From the NCBI GenBank assembly GCA_964573855.1, contig CAZNKO010000013.1:1-20921 (forward strand): a stretch of DNA of 20,921 nt. Reading direction: 5' to 3'. Position 1 is the first letter of the stretch, and each line of letters begins with the position of its first letter. This document shows, in pieces, positions 8,101-17,091 of this stretch. Origin of the DNA: CAZNKO01 sp964573855 (GTDB lineage Bacteria; Patescibacteriota; Patescibacteriia; UBA9934; GWF2-40-263). The position numbers were made by a program, and so were the translations under genes. The notes below the pieces were generated by a model, which had not been told where the DNA came from, did no database searches, and saw nothing but the letters and a program-made list of their open reading frames with translations.

Positions 8101-11100
8101 TTCGCCGCCCGGGCATTGGGCCGCCGTGATGCAGGATTGGTTCCGCGTGACGGAACAGAATTTGTGCGATGCGCCGTAATTGTCGAGAAGCCGTTTGATC
8201 CGGACCATGTCGCTCAACCGCTTCGTGTCGCGGCGGAGCTTTGCCTTCTCCGCATCGCAGAAGACGCCCGCGTCGCTCGAAGCCGCGCGACATTCCGCGT
8301 CTGACGTGCAGGAGAGAAAGGCTCCCTCTTTTTGGATATAGGTGCTGCCAACGCGGCAGAGGTTCATGTCCGAAACGTTTTTATTGAAGGTCCAGGTGGA
8401 CAAAATCCGCTTGAATGCCTCTTGCGATCTCGGCTCCGCATTCGGGTTGTACGAGATGGTGTAGATGTTCGGGTACAGAGGATTGACCCGGTTCGGGGCG
8501 AAAACGTAGAGCGTGGTCCCGTCCTGCACCGCCTCATATCCGTCAAAGGTCGTAAGGGTCGGGGAGCCCTTGAAACCTTTGAGCGCATACCATATGTCCG
8601 GCGGGAGATAATCCGCATTCTGCTCCACGCGCACCCCAAGTCCATCGCCAGTGCCGACGAGCGGGAATAAAATTTCTTTGTACAAATTCGGCTGAGGGGA
8701 CGGAACCGGCACGGCCCCGAGCAGATCCGGCAGATCATCGTCGAACCCTGGTTTGCCGAAATCCTGACAATAGAAAAAACCTAAATTCGTCGGTTTCCTC
8801 TTCGACGGATCAACAACGTTCTCATCTGTATCTACGTACTCGCCGATCGTCGACGGGTTCTCACAAAGGAACGCGGTTACCGGCAGGCTTCCGGTGACTC
8901 TCGCGGGCGATTGCCCGGCTGGCGGAGCCGGCGTGACGATCTCCGCGGCCGCAAACACGGTTTCGTCGCCATTATTTCCCGCGGCCGTCACATTCGCCTC
9001 TGGTTTTGTCTTTCCGTCTGCGCCTGGCGGCACCTGCTCGGTATTCACGACATTCTTGTCGCACCCGGAAGGAGTAGGAGGATTGGTTCCTGTGCACGCG
9101 GCAAGATTGTCGCCCCAGCTCCACGTCCAGTCATAGACATTGGGGATCCGGTTGATCTCCTCGCCTTCGTTGCTGTAGGCCGTCGCCGTGAATCCATGCG
9201 CCTCGCCGGTCCTCGTGAACATCTGCGGAGAAGGATCTTCCGGATCGTCGACCACATCAAAGGTGCCGTTTTCAAGGCGTGCGCCCTTCCCTTGGTCGAG
9301 GACATTCACGCTCGCGAGCGTGCAAATGTCGGTTCCGACGGAAAACCCCTGCGTCCATTTCGCGAGATTCATCGTCACCTGCTCGCGGCTCCGCACGCCG
9401 AACTTCTCCCCATCGCTCACGTTCCAATCTCCCAAGACGACAATCCGATACGTACTGCTTGGCTCAAGAAGTTTCGAAAGATTGAGAAAGACTTTTGAGC
9501 CGCCGCTTGCGCCGTTCGGTGCGACGGAGTAGGTGACAGGCAGGAGACAGCGGCCTTGCGCAGATGGCCCTGAAATTCCCGGATCATCATGGGCGGCTCG
9601 GACAGGTTGAGAGAAAAGGTTCCCGACGGTCTCGGTGATCCATTCCCATGCCCGCGAGAGCCATCCGCCGCGTTCCGGCGATGAACCAAGCGCAACTTGC
9701 GTCCAGCGATGGCCGCGCGTGCCGCATTCTGCCTCCGTGATCGGCTGCCCGCCGATCGAGACGAGTTCCAAATACAAATTCGGCTGATAATTGTCTCCTG
9801 TGGATGGATTGAGGGACGCCGGATCCATGGTCTTTGTGAACGAAACGGAAACCGCCGTGTTCCGGCAACGATTATCGGCGTCAGCAGCCGGCAGAGCCGA
9901 GGAAATTTGCGGACGATCATAACAGCAGTTCGCCACTCCGCATCCGACCGAGGACGCGCTTCCGCACGAAGCATCGTTTGTGCAGGAGCACTGAAGCGCG
10001 ATTTGTCCGGCTCCTTCTTTCACACCTACGTTGACGGACACTTTTGCTTTTGCAAGACCCGTGCTTGGATCCACTTCCTGCGGCGCGGAAGAGGCGATCT
10101 GCGACACGCCGTACGGTCCTTGAGTCGCCGCCGTCGAGGTCGCGGAAACCTCACACTCTTCTCCCGTGCTCTTCACTTGGTCGCCACAGAACGAGGGGAT
10201 CGCATAAAACGCCGAAGATCCTTCCTTGAGACATCGCGAAGAAAGTCCGTCGCCGTTCACGGCATTCCCATCATCAAAATCTTCCCCGCGTTCCGTCGTT
10301 CCATTGCCGCAGCAAGGCGCGTTCGCGGCAGAACAGATTCCTCCGCCAGCACAGATGGCGCCGGGAGACGCACAATTGGATCCTGCCGAGCTTCCGCCAA
10401 CACATTCATACACACACGCATTCGTTCCCTCGTTCAAGCACCGCGAAGAACACCCATCGCCGCTCACCGCATTGCCGTCATCGCAATCCTCTCCTTTTTC
10501 TTTTTCCCAAATCCCATTTCCGCAAATCGCAACGACGTCCGCTTTAGAAACAGAACCCTCGTGGAGACACCGAGAAGAACACCCGTCACCGTTTCGGGTA
10601 TTGCTGTCATCACATTCTTCCCCAAGCTTATTCTCCACGAGCCCGTTTCCACAAAACGTGGTGGACCCGCGGAACACACATTCCTCCGTACACGCCTCGC
10701 TTGTGGTGGCGCCAGGATCGCACTCCTCTTTGGCAGCCTTCACGCCGTCCCCGCAACAACCCGTCGTCCGAGTTTCACAAGCAGTCCCGGCCGAACAATT
10801 CTCATCTGCGGTACACGCAAGGTTGCTGCCGACGCAAAACTGCCCGCACCGGAGCGATGGTTCGATAAGACAGCGACCAGAACAGCCGTCGCCCTTTTGG
10901 GTGTTGCCGTCATCGCAATCCTCCCCTTTCTCTTTTTCCCAAACTCCATTACCGCAGATCGCAGCCGTGACGGGAACCGTGGCACCCGCATTCAAACATC
11001 CGGTCGTACACCACGGGGGCAGTCGGTTGGATGGAAACCGCTGGATCGCACCGGAATTCAACATGTCGGCCACGCGAACAGGTTCCGGCACGCGATCCGG

Positions 11101-14100
11101 CATATCCGTGGCGCGCCAGTCGCTCCACATATAGTCGTCGACGTCGAGCGGCTGGCCGTTCAGAGCGCAATCATCCGGCGCGCCATAAGGCACGGCGCTG
11201 TACTCTTGCCGTTCCCCAACTCGGCTCATCACGGCTTGTGTGGGTTCAATTTCAATCCGATCAATGGCGCACGCTTCCGTCGAGTTCCGTGTTCGAAAAA
11301 TCCACGAATACCCATGGCTCTGGTTCGCGACCGAGAGCGGAATGCCGCTTTCCGAGGCCACGTCGCCACTGATCGTGACGCGATAATAGGTGTCCGGCAA
11401 TAAATTGGTTCCCGCGGCGGGTTTGATAAGGAGTTTCGGGACATCCTCGTTTTCCGGATAGGCTACCGTGACGCCGGAAACCTCCGTCAGGCGCGACGCC
11501 TCGCACACCGCGTTTTCACACTGATACAATTTCACGGCTCCGGCGGCGGTGAGATCCGCGGCGCGCATGGTCGTATTGAATTTCGCCCCGATCGAGGTGT
11601 TGATGCAGGCGGTCTGACACGTTGGCCAGGATTCCGAAACGTTCGGATCCGTGAAATCGATCGTCAACGTACCGGTATCGGAAACGGAAGAAGACGGTTG
11701 GCCATCCCCACTCGTGATCGTCGCGCGAATTTTAACATCATTCCCCGGAGCCGGAGGTTGATTATTAGCCTGCACGCGCTCGCCGCAATGGAGTGGCGTC
11801 TCTGGACCAATAAATTCTGCGATTGTCGGATCAGATGGTTCTGTTGACCATGCCACTCTCATTGATGCCTCACACAGAATCTGCACACAACGATCATCGG
11901 CCGACATCGGTTCCGCTGTATAGGGCTCCTTGTGTCCTGCTTCATCTGCGAGCGCTTGATCCGGATTAACGATCACGGATCCGAGTCGGCACGGAGTATC
12001 GTTCGGGGCCGTGCGGAAACGCCAGACAAAATCCCGCTCCATGGGGATACGCCCCGTCTCCACCTCGTCCACAATACTGCTTTCAGACCGAATTCCTGCG
12101 GCTTGTAGTTTCACTTGATAGGTCGTGTCAGGCTTGAACAATACGTGATCATGCCCATCAGCGCTCGGCGGGCCCCAACTAAATGATTTATTTGTAGAGG
12201 AAAGGCTGCCAGTCATTACCGCTCCCAAATCATTACACGGATTCTCTCTCCTGCCCGTACACTCTTGTACGACAACGTTCCCTGTCAATGTGCTCTTGTC
12301 GATATTAATATTGAACGTCGCTCCGATCGCTGCGTTTACGCACACTGCCTTCGGTTCACTCCATCCTTCCCATGGGGTTGGCGAGGCCACTACTCCAGCG
12401 TTGCAGGCGACGAGCACGTACGGAGCGAGCGGAATCGCGCCCGTCGAGAAGAGATAGGCGTAATGCGATTCGCGCGCCACTTCACAGCTCACGGCACAAG
12501 TTCCGTTCGCACAACAAGACGTTCCGGCCGCGCACAAATTCGGCGTGGTTTGGCAGTTACCAACCGTAAAAGGAACGGCATTGGATCGGGCCGGGGATGG
12601 CGCCCCGCGCTCGACGGAAACAGGACCGGTCTTGGCCCCGGCCGGGACCACAGCCTCAAGTGTATTCGTATCAATCGCTGTGTGGCTCGCGGTTTGATTT
12701 TCGTTGAAAATGATTCCCGCGATCGTGCCCACGAATTGTTCCCCCAAAATTTTGACAACCGTTCCAACCGGCCCGGCCGATGGCTCCAACCGACAGATGC
12801 CAGGCCCTGGAACATCATCAATAATGTTAAAGGTGGCGGGCGCGGATTTGACTCCGCTCCGGTCAATCACAAGGTCATAGGCGCCGGGAGAAATCTGCTG
12901 GCTGTTCAAAAATATTTTCGGCACTTTCACGATGACCGACGTATTGCTCCAAAACGCGACGGAACATTGCTCCGGAAAGAGCGTGTCGCCGAGTGCCTCA
13001 TCTCCGCTCGACTTTGACTCAAACCGTACGGAGCCGAGCGTACCAAAATTATTTCCAAAAATGGTGAGATACTGCCCAGGCGGACCCCAATCCGAGGCAT
13101 TGGCGCAGACACCGCCCCCGCCGCAATCCGCATCCGCAGAACATTTCTTCCCTTCATTCGCACTCCCCGCACTGCAGACCCTCCAACCGCTCTCGACCGA
13201 AGAAATCGTGGGCGGCGTACGCTCGGAAAGTGCGAGCGCCGTGTACGTCACGGTATTTGATCCCTGGCGACCAAGGAGACACGTGCCGCCCGCGGGACAT
13301 TCCGCATCGGACCGGCAGAGTTTCGGCGGGGTCGTGCCTGCGCAGACATTGTCGCCGACGAACACCTGCGTCGGGTACGCCGATGGGTTCAGAAGCGGAA
13401 CCGTGGTGTTCAGCGAGCTCGGGGTCCAGACGCCTGCGTAGGCCGCGGCGGCATAATCGCCGAAATACACGGAGCCGTTCCCGCGGGCGGCGCCAAAATT
13501 GTTGCCGGCAATGGCCACCTGAATCGAGCCCGTGCCTGAAGCGGGCTGGATGGAACAAATGCCCGGCCGCACGGTTTCATTCACGTCAAAATCATTCAAA
13601 CGCGACCCGAAGGAATCGTTCGTTTTGTCACTGGCCGCATTTCCCGCGGTCCGTACTTCGAGGGCCCCATCTTGCGCCGTCCCCGGCACCTGCACGATGA
13701 TTTGTTTGTTGCTCCACGTCCCGGGACACGCGTTATACGCCTCCACAGTTGAATCATCTTCCGGCTTTGCGGGATCCCCCAAAAAGACGATTTTCCCCGG
13801 TGTCGTCCCGAACCCGATCCCTGAAATCGTAACGAGGTTCCCGATGGCGCCATCCCCTGAACTCACCCGATCAATGCGCGGCAGATTCTGGCAGGTTCCG
13901 TCTTTGCAGGAAAGTCCGGCCGCACACTCTGTGGTCGTTCGACACGCGCCCCCCTCGCCCGCCCCGCAGGATCCGCCTTCATCCACTCCTGTCTCATCTC
14001 CATCCTGCACACCATTACTGCATGAGAGCGCTTGAAGGGAAAACGTCACCTGCGGGCTCACGGCTGTGTGGCCTGCGCAATCCGCCCCGCTTGCCCAAAG

Positions 14101-15162
14101 TTTTATCGAGCCGGGGGTAGAGGCAATGGTATTCCACTCGGTTGCATCCGTGGCAAAATAATTGTCCGCCGCGAGCGTTTTCGCCGTGCTGTCCTCGAGC
14201 CCGGCGACGTACACCGCCGTCGCACTCCCCGCGAAAAATTGCGTAAGCGAAACCCCGCCATCGTCTTGCGCCCGCGCCTGGAGCGATACGATGTCCCCGA
14301 CGACTCCGTTCCCGCCCTGCGTATCCGGTCGGCTCATGGTCATCGTGGGCTTCACAGAATCGATCACGCTCCCGGTCGTGAACGAAAACGTGCAGGAACC
14401 AAAGCCGCCACCGCAATCCAACTGCCGCCCCGTCGTGCTCCGGAGCACGGTTGGCATAAACTCCACCGTGTACGTACTGTCGTTTGAAAAACACCGCTCC
14501 GTGGTTGTCCCGGGACAAATTGCCGCAGGCGTGAACGTCACGGTTTTTCCGGACACGGCAAAGGTCCCGTCCACAGCGGCACCATCTCGGTCCTTCACCA
14601 CGATCCCCGGGTTCGTTTGACTCGTAACACTGCTCGTTGAAACCGCCTGCGAAAACACGAGTTGTAATTGCAAATTCCGGAGACGGCCGCCGCAAGCATC
14701 ATTCCATCCGACAAGCGTAAAACGGCGCGCCGCGTCCGTCCGGTCTTGATAAAATCCTCCACCGCCGTCCGGCCCCCCGGCCCCGATCGTGCCACCGATC
14801 GCCCGTGTCAGAGAGGAAAGAACGAACTGGGTGATCGCAAAGGAAGAAACCACGATGACGAGCCCGATCACCGCATTGGTGAGAATCCGCTTTGCCGTAC
14901 TCACGCGTTCCACGTCCCCGCCAGCCGTCATCCACACGAACCCGCCATAAAGAATGAGGCCGACCACGATGATCCCGAGGAACGTGATCAAGGTGCGAAT
15001 GAGCCGGGCGATCACGAGTCGAATGTCCGCCTGCGCAAATCCGGCCTGGGCCGCAAACTCCTGCAGGTCCACGCCCTGCGCCGCGGCCGGTAGCGCTACA
15101 ACCACCCCTGCGACAAGCAGAGTTGTGAGAGCTCCGAGAATAAAGAGGCGGCGGGAAGACAT
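5173..15162 (-). CDS. Giant (3,329 aa) surface protein: pilin-like N-terminus, Ig/TIG/DUF4215 stalk, pseudopilin-like domain, C-terminal VWA
   Basis: Probable giant adhesin. Residues 1-29 are a signal peptide (…LPAAAQG). Residues 47-77 and 92-121 are two hydrophobic helices flanking WMTAGGDVERVSTAK, a layout like VirB2/TrbC pilins and shared with the next gene upstream. Then, approximately: Big_5 Ig-like 150-266; Ig-like 268-378; cysteine-rich 380-425; four IPT/TIG domains 427-868; Big_5 domains 935-1055 and 1172-1293 alternating with Ig-like 1058-1168 and 1298-1400; DUF4215 cysteine repeats 1403-1665 (CGNG…EDCDDGN…GDGCSSRC); another Big_5 about 1750-1945; an unassigned stretch 2100-2265; a pseudopilin-like segment 2305-2457; a second DUF4215 block 2506-2860; and a VWA domain 3032-3225 with MIDAS residues Asp3040-Ser3042-Ser3044, Thr3121 and Asp3153. 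No LPXTG sorting signal is seen, so anchoring is probably through the N-terminal helices. The start is 6 bases after the previous stop. One uninterrupted frame. Host or surface attachment is inferred. Confidence 0.93.
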   Translation of the reverse strand: MSSRRLFILGALTTLLVAGVVVALPAAAQGVDLQEFAAQAGFAQADIRLVIARLIRTLITFLGIIVVGLILYGGFVWMTAGGDVERVSTAKRILTNAVIGLVIVVSSFAITQFVLSSLTRAIGGTIGAGGPDGGGGFYQDRTDAARRFTLVGWNDACGGRLRNLQLQLVFSQAVSTSSVTSQTNPGIVVKDRDGAAVDGTFAVSGKTVTFTPAAICPGTTTERCFSNDSTYTVEFMPTVLRSTTGRQLDCGGGFGSCTFSFTTGSVIDSVKPTMTMSRPDTQGGNGVVGDIVSLQARAQDDGGVSLTQFFAGSATAVYVAGLEDSTAKTLAADNYFATDATEWNTIASTPGSIKLWASGADCAGHTAVSPQVTFSLQALSCSNGVQDGDETGVDEGGSCGAGEGGACRTTTECAAGLSCKDGTCQNLPRIDRVSSGDGAIGNLVTISGIGFGTTPGKIVFLGDPAKPEDDSTVEAYNACPGTWSNKQIIVQVPGTAQDGALEVRTAGNAASDKTNDSFGSRLNDFDVNETVRPGICSIQPASGTGSIQVAIAGNNFGAARGNGSVYFGDYAAAAYAGVWTPSSLNTTVPLLNPSAYPTQVFVGDNVCAGTTPPKLCRSDAECPAGGTCLLGRQGSNTVTYTALALSERTPPTISSVESGWRVCSAGSANEGKKCSADADCGGGGVCANASDWGPPGQYLTIFGNNFGTLGSVRFESKSSGDEALGDTLFPEQCSVAFWSNTSVIVKVPKIFLNSQQISPGAYDLVIDRSGVKSAPATFNIIDDVPGPGICRLEPSAGPVGTVVKILGEQFVGTIAGIIFNENQTASHTAIDTNTLEAVVPAGAKTGPVSVERGAPSPARSNAVPFTVGNCQTTPNLCAAGTSCCANGTCAVSCEVARESHYAYLFSTGAIPLAPYVLVACNAGVVASPTPWEGWSEPKAVCVNAAIGATFNINIDKSTLTGNVVVQECTGRRENPCNDLGAVMTGSLSSTNKSFSWGPPSADGHDHVLFKPDTTYQVKLQAAGIRSESSIVDEVETGRIPMERDFVWRFRTAPNDTPCRLGSVIVNPDQALADEAGHKEPYTAEPMSADDRCVQILCEASMRVAWSTEPSDPTIAEFIGPETPLHCGERVQANNQPPAPGNDVKIRATITSGDGQPSSSVSDTGTLTIDFTDPNVSESWPTCQTACINTSIGAKFNTTMRAADLTAAGAVKLYQCENAVCEASRLTEVSGVTVAYPENEDVPKLLIKPAAGTNLLPDTYYRVTISGDVASESGIPLSVANQSHGYSWIFRTRNSTEACAIDRIEIEPTQAVMSRVGERQEYSAVPYGAPDDCALNGQPLDVDDYMWSDWRATDMPDRVPEPVRVADMLNSGAIQRFPSNRLPPWCTTGCLNAGATVPVTAAICGNGVWEKEKGEDCDDGNTQKGDGCSGRCLIEPSLRCGQFCVGSNLACTADENCSAGTACETRTTGCCGDGVKAAKEECDPGATTSEACTEECVFRGSTTFCGNGLVENKLGEECDDSNTRNGDGCSSRCLHEGSVSKADVVAICGNGIWEKEKGEDCDDGNAVSGDGCSSRCLNEGTNACVYECVGGSSAGSNCASPGAICAGGGICSAANAPCCGNGTTERGEDFDDGNAVNGDGLSSRCLKEGSSAFYAIPSFCGDQVKSTGEECEVSATSTAATQGPYGVSQIASSAPQEVDPSTGLAKAKVSVNVGVKEGAGQIALQCSCTNDASCGSASSVGCGVANCCYDRPQISSALPAADADNRCRNTAVSVSFTKTMDPASLNPSTGDNYQPNLYLELVSIGGQPITEAECGTRGHRWTQVALGSSPERGGWLSRAWEWITETVGNLFSQPVRAAHDDPGISGPSAQGRCLLPVTYSVAPNGASGGSKVFLNLSKLLEPSSTYRIVVLGDWNVSDGEKFGVRSREQVTMNLAKWTQGFSVGTDICTLASVNVLDQGKGARLENGTFDVVDDPEDPSPQMFTRTGEAHGFTATAYSNEGEEINRIPNVYDWTWSWGDNLAACTGTNPPTPSGCDKNVVNTEQVPPGADGKTKPEANVTAAGNNGDETVFAAAEIVTPAPPAGQSPARVTGSLPVTAFLCENPSTIGEYVDTDENVVDPSKRKPTNLGFFYCQDFGKPGFDDDLPDLLGAVPVPSPQPNLYKEILFPLVGTGDGLGVRVEQNADYLPPDIWYALKGFKGSPTLTTFDGYEAVQDGTTLYVFAPNRVNPLYPNIYTISYNPNAEPRSQEAFKRILSTWTFNKNVSDMNLCRVGSTYIQKEGAFLSCTSDAECRAASSDAGVFCDAEKAKLRRDTKRLSDMVRIKRLLDNYGASHKFCSVTRNQSCITAAQCPGGESCVPSYPPLASGSFIRAMSTSKWPSWAAALGNAIGSALPKDPLNTIADCRVKNEDGTPTGYDAETCFNALETKFICPLDSHLYGFRASANEGYTFYSQLEYNGTHWSEPIDKNTGDALKLVAEYYTTPRTGSFPTGGFDSASFCTGVEYGTSAACGDGVKGDGEDCEVGDVSVADCTTTDGKPGRKNVGCRKDTCEFETAADSASACVPLACGNSVVDLNEECDLGSRNGTYGAQCTTACCRPGSTSARCQGAQSFYCGDGQIAGGEQCDLGSQNGQYTAAPDSSCSFDCKSPGPSCGDGEVQEGQEACDGNTESTSAAVAVDNLPACPSANVCIGGTRAGMICSTTKRCQGGPNSGNVCTAASNCSGWTGGAPGVGLQWIGYCLPEADCPDGTCSTITYQTSRTRTCSNACSWPNWTECTAGPQSCGNGVKEGTEECDDGNTKDTDACTGQCKKNICGDGFTYAGVESCDRGSDNGKACTAAYGGTCNFCTIGCVYKTSTGDFCGDGKLSGPEFCDAGNIPSSCFKSANGVLEREGTCNPTDEGQTGVAADATSGYKGCPEGFTCRKLGVCNGGLKNGQMCTSVTTGSNITACDSPDKCVFPTCAGDCRTACPFSFSSASLKLKRGDIIGGEPQSSIELYSITSGKKPDVAALLIPACKVMQGVFADVEKKNFRPPTLDLVFVTDLSGSMGWTVDGGTETRLAVVQDSTKKAINDFFATYRQYNQTLRIALVSFDGCRQGKVDHDFTTDKDVLIDIVNTYTAQCGTPTDKGLTAGLNLIKNSTTPSTAEVKALILLSDGEPNNKTTAMDVVKQWSGNDAGKPTTLAEGVKLYSAAVTTDASLISFMRHVSSDFCLADHFIHPPTKTYASEEGCTANKDDNAKYAYAGSTADEVKVMYEKITENLLGIVLSFVSNLDGSSVTSPGSITEGKAQPLPVPAGFTCTGTSSILPFTISIDSDEATVSLDNFKFTYCPE

Positions 15163-15168
15163 ATGATT

Positions 15169-17010
15169 TTATTGAGAGGTGTCTGGAAGCGTCGTGCCCG
15201 ACCTTACCGCTTCACACGCGGTGGAAGACGCGGAACCGTCACAACAATACGGAGCCGCGAGGCTTGCGCTACAGGATCCTTCATCCGTTTTTCGGGCAGG
15301 CCCGAGCGACGGGAAGAGACAGAACTGGTTGATGCCGCGCGCCTCTTCGGTCACCACCGGATAATAATTCCATCCGCCCTCGGCTTGTTGCACAAGACTC
15401 GGGTGACTCACGCGGGCGCGGGTGCTCACAACGCGCGTATCCCCTTGTGCCAACGCGCCCGAGGCGTCCAATCCTTCGGACGCAACCGAGAACCAAAATG
15501 CGTAGTACGGATCCGGCCAGAGTTGGAGGTTGGTGTTCGTGAGAGTCGAACTCTTCATCGGCATGTTGAAGGTGATCTCGACCGCTCGATTCGGATCCAC
15601 GAGTGCCTCCCGAATGCCTGGGGCGACACGCACAATGGACGGGGTGCGCTTATCCACGTTGTCATTGGTTTTGAATGCCCACGTGGCGGTGTCGCCCGGC
15701 GGGCCATCCCCTGCCCCGTCGCCGTTCCCATCAAGCGAATTTCCCGCAGCATCCGTCAGTCCGTTGTATCCTCCCCCGAGGAGCACGGCTTGCGGTTTGT
15801 TGTTTTCGTCCACGCTCGCGGCCTTTGCTTCTACCTTGATGTCCGAGGAGGCGGGCAGACAATAAATGATGTTGTCGCAGGCATCCTTAGCGCAGACATC
15901 TTCAGTCGTGAAGGACACGGTGCGATATGCGTTCGCGATTTCAAACGTCCCGTTCACTCGGCCTTCGGCAGAGGCGCCCTCCTTCGCGAACACGGCAATA
16001 TTTGAAAACCCGCTGCCGTTCTTCCACGCCCCAGCGGCCGAAAGCGGATCCATGGCCTCGCTGAACGTGATCTCGACCGTGAGGTTTCGGTCATGCGTGT
16101 CGCCCTCGCTCGGGAGGACGGAGACAATTTGCGGCGGGGTGGAATCGACCAGGGTCGAAACCTCGAACGTCCATTGGTACCCCGCCTTGTTGCGGCCGGT
16201 AAAAATATCCCCTCCCCCATCTTTCTTGATGTTCGGTTTAAGGAAAACCGTGTAATTCGTATCGTTCGCCGCATTCCCGAGGAGATCCACAGGATCGAAC
16301 ACAAACGTGCGATGGTCTTCCGTGACACTCACCTTCACCTTGCCGGAAGCAAGAGCCGCACCCTCGCCCTTGGCGGTTTCAAAAATTTTTACGTTCCCCG
16401 TATTCAAATCCGCGGCGGCCGGATTTTCCGCACTCCATCCGTCAATCAGCGAAGCCGGAGCCACCGGATCCACAAACGTAACAAAAATGCGGGTGTTGCG
16501 CGGGATGTCCAGCGCGTCGCGCGGCGGATAATGGTCGCGGATCACGCGCCCGTCGAGCGCACTCCCGAGCGGCTCCGCATACCGGCGCGCGGTCGAGGCG
16601 GAAATGCCGGGGCCGAGGCCAGCGGCCCCAAGAAGCCGACTCAAAATAAATTGGGTGATCGCGAAGGCTGAAAGGATGATGAGAAGGCCGATGATCGCGT
16701 TTTTCAAAACTTGTTTCGCGCGCGCCACTTTTTCCGTGTCCCCGCCAGCACTCATGTACATCCAACCGCCGTAGATGATGAGGAGCGTTAAGATGACGCC
16801 GAGGATACCGAGAAACACGCGAATGATGCGGGCGATAATAACCCCAATGGGCGTCTGCGAAAGCCCGGCTGATTCCGCCACCTGTTGAGCAAGCTCCTGC
16901 TGGGCAAACGCCGTCGGATGGAACACGGCAAGAACAAAAAGAATAAGCAGCACGCCAAAGACGGCCGCGGTTCTCCGGTTCCACCCAAAGAAATGACAAG
17001 CGGGTCTCAT
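15169..17010 (-). CDS. Pilin-like surface protein with Big_5 Ig-like domains (613 aa)
   Basis: It begins with a long signal peptide (hydrophobic core about 14-31, likely cleavage after AFA near 36) and then two membrane helices (about 54-80 and 101-125) around WMYMSAGGDTEKVARAKQ. This module aligns closely with the start of the giant downstream (both end in AFAITQF.LS). The rest contains about three Big_5 (SbsA-type) Ig-like domains at roughly 155-285, 291-448 and 455-570, each with the 'sinks or swims as edge strand' pattern such as VEITFSEAMDP (312-322) and VEITFNMPMK (477-486). A short cysteine tail (CSASLAAPYCCDG) ends the protein. It looks like a short version of the giant's architecture, lacking TIG, DUF4215 and VWA parts. 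It is first in its unit, behind a terminator and a TATAAT box. I infer a surface or pilus-associated structural role. Confidence 0.88.
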   Translation of the reverse strand: MRPACHFFGWNRRTAAVFGVLLILFVLAVFHPTAFAQQELAQQVAESAGLSQTPIGVIIARIIRVFLGILGVILTLLIIYGGWMYMSAGGDTEKVARAKQVLKNAIIGLLIILSAFAITQFILSRLLGAAGLGPGISASTARRYAEPLGSALDGRVIRDHYPPRDALDIPRNTRIFVTFVDPVAPASLIDGWSAENPAAADLNTGNVKIFETAKGEGAALASGKVKVSVTEDHRTFVFDPVDLLGNAANDTNYTVFLKPNIKKDGGGDIFTGRNKAGYQWTFEVSTLVDSTPPQIVSVLPSEGDTHDRNLTVEITFSEAMDPLSAAGAWKNGSGFSNIAVFAKEGASAEGRVNGTFEIANAYRTVSFTTEDVCAKDACDNIIYCLPASSDIKVEAKAASVDENNKPQAVLLGGGYNGLTDAAGNSLDGNGDGAGDGPPGDTATWAFKTNDNVDKRTPSIVRVAPGIREALVDPNRAVEITFNMPMKSSTLTNTNLQLWPDPYYAFWFSVASEGLDASGALAQGDTRVVSTRARVSHPSLVQQAEGGWNYYPVVTEEARGINQFCLFPSLGPARKTDEGSCSASLAAPYCCDGSASSTACEAVRSGTTLPDTSQ

Positions 17011-17032
17011 GAAACGGGATAATTGTCAGGTC

Positions 17033-17038
17033 ATTATA
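17033..17038 (-). promoter_or_regulatory. Candidate -10 box (TATAAT) for the surface-protein operon
   Basis: A perfect TATAAT on the minus strand, 22 bases before the ATG of the 613-residue gene and immediately after the upstream terminator. No good TTGACA lies 16-18 bases upstream (that space is occupied by the terminator stem), so support rests on the -10 and the position. The leader would be only about 15 bases, and no Shine-Dalgarno is visible. Confidence 0.4.
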
Positions 17039-17040
17039 TA

Positions 17041-17067
17041 CGAAAAACGCCTGTTCCGACAGGCGTT
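17041..17067 (-). terminator. Intrinsic terminator ending the lepB-hisS-rpsU-yqeY unit
   Basis: AACGCCTGT (17046-17054) and ACAGGCGTT (17059-17067) form a perfect 9-bp stem with a 4-base loop. On the minus strand the stem runs into TTTTTCG. It lies 25 bases past the yqeY-fusion stop and just before the next gene's start, separating the two transcription units. Confidence 0.8.
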
Positions 17068-17091
17068 CTCTTCTGTGGATAGTCTTTCCCC

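Noticed and set aside
10190..10980. Possible CRISPR or tandem DNA array from the regularly spaced similar blocks
   Set aside because: The blocks code in frame for DUF4215 cysteine repeats and diverge at synonymous sites, with no constant repeat and unique spacer pattern.
9697..11403. A long plus-strand open frame (568 codons) opposite the giant gene
   Set aside because: It is rich in Arg and Ser with no recognisable domain, and lies wholly opposite the DUF4215 and Big_5 coding region, whose protein is clearly real. It is a shadow caused by GC-rich codon use.
15163..15200. Frameshift joining the 613-residue and giant genes
   Set aside because: The giant begins with its own ATG and complete signal peptide 6 bases after a TAA, so these are two genes, not one broken gene.
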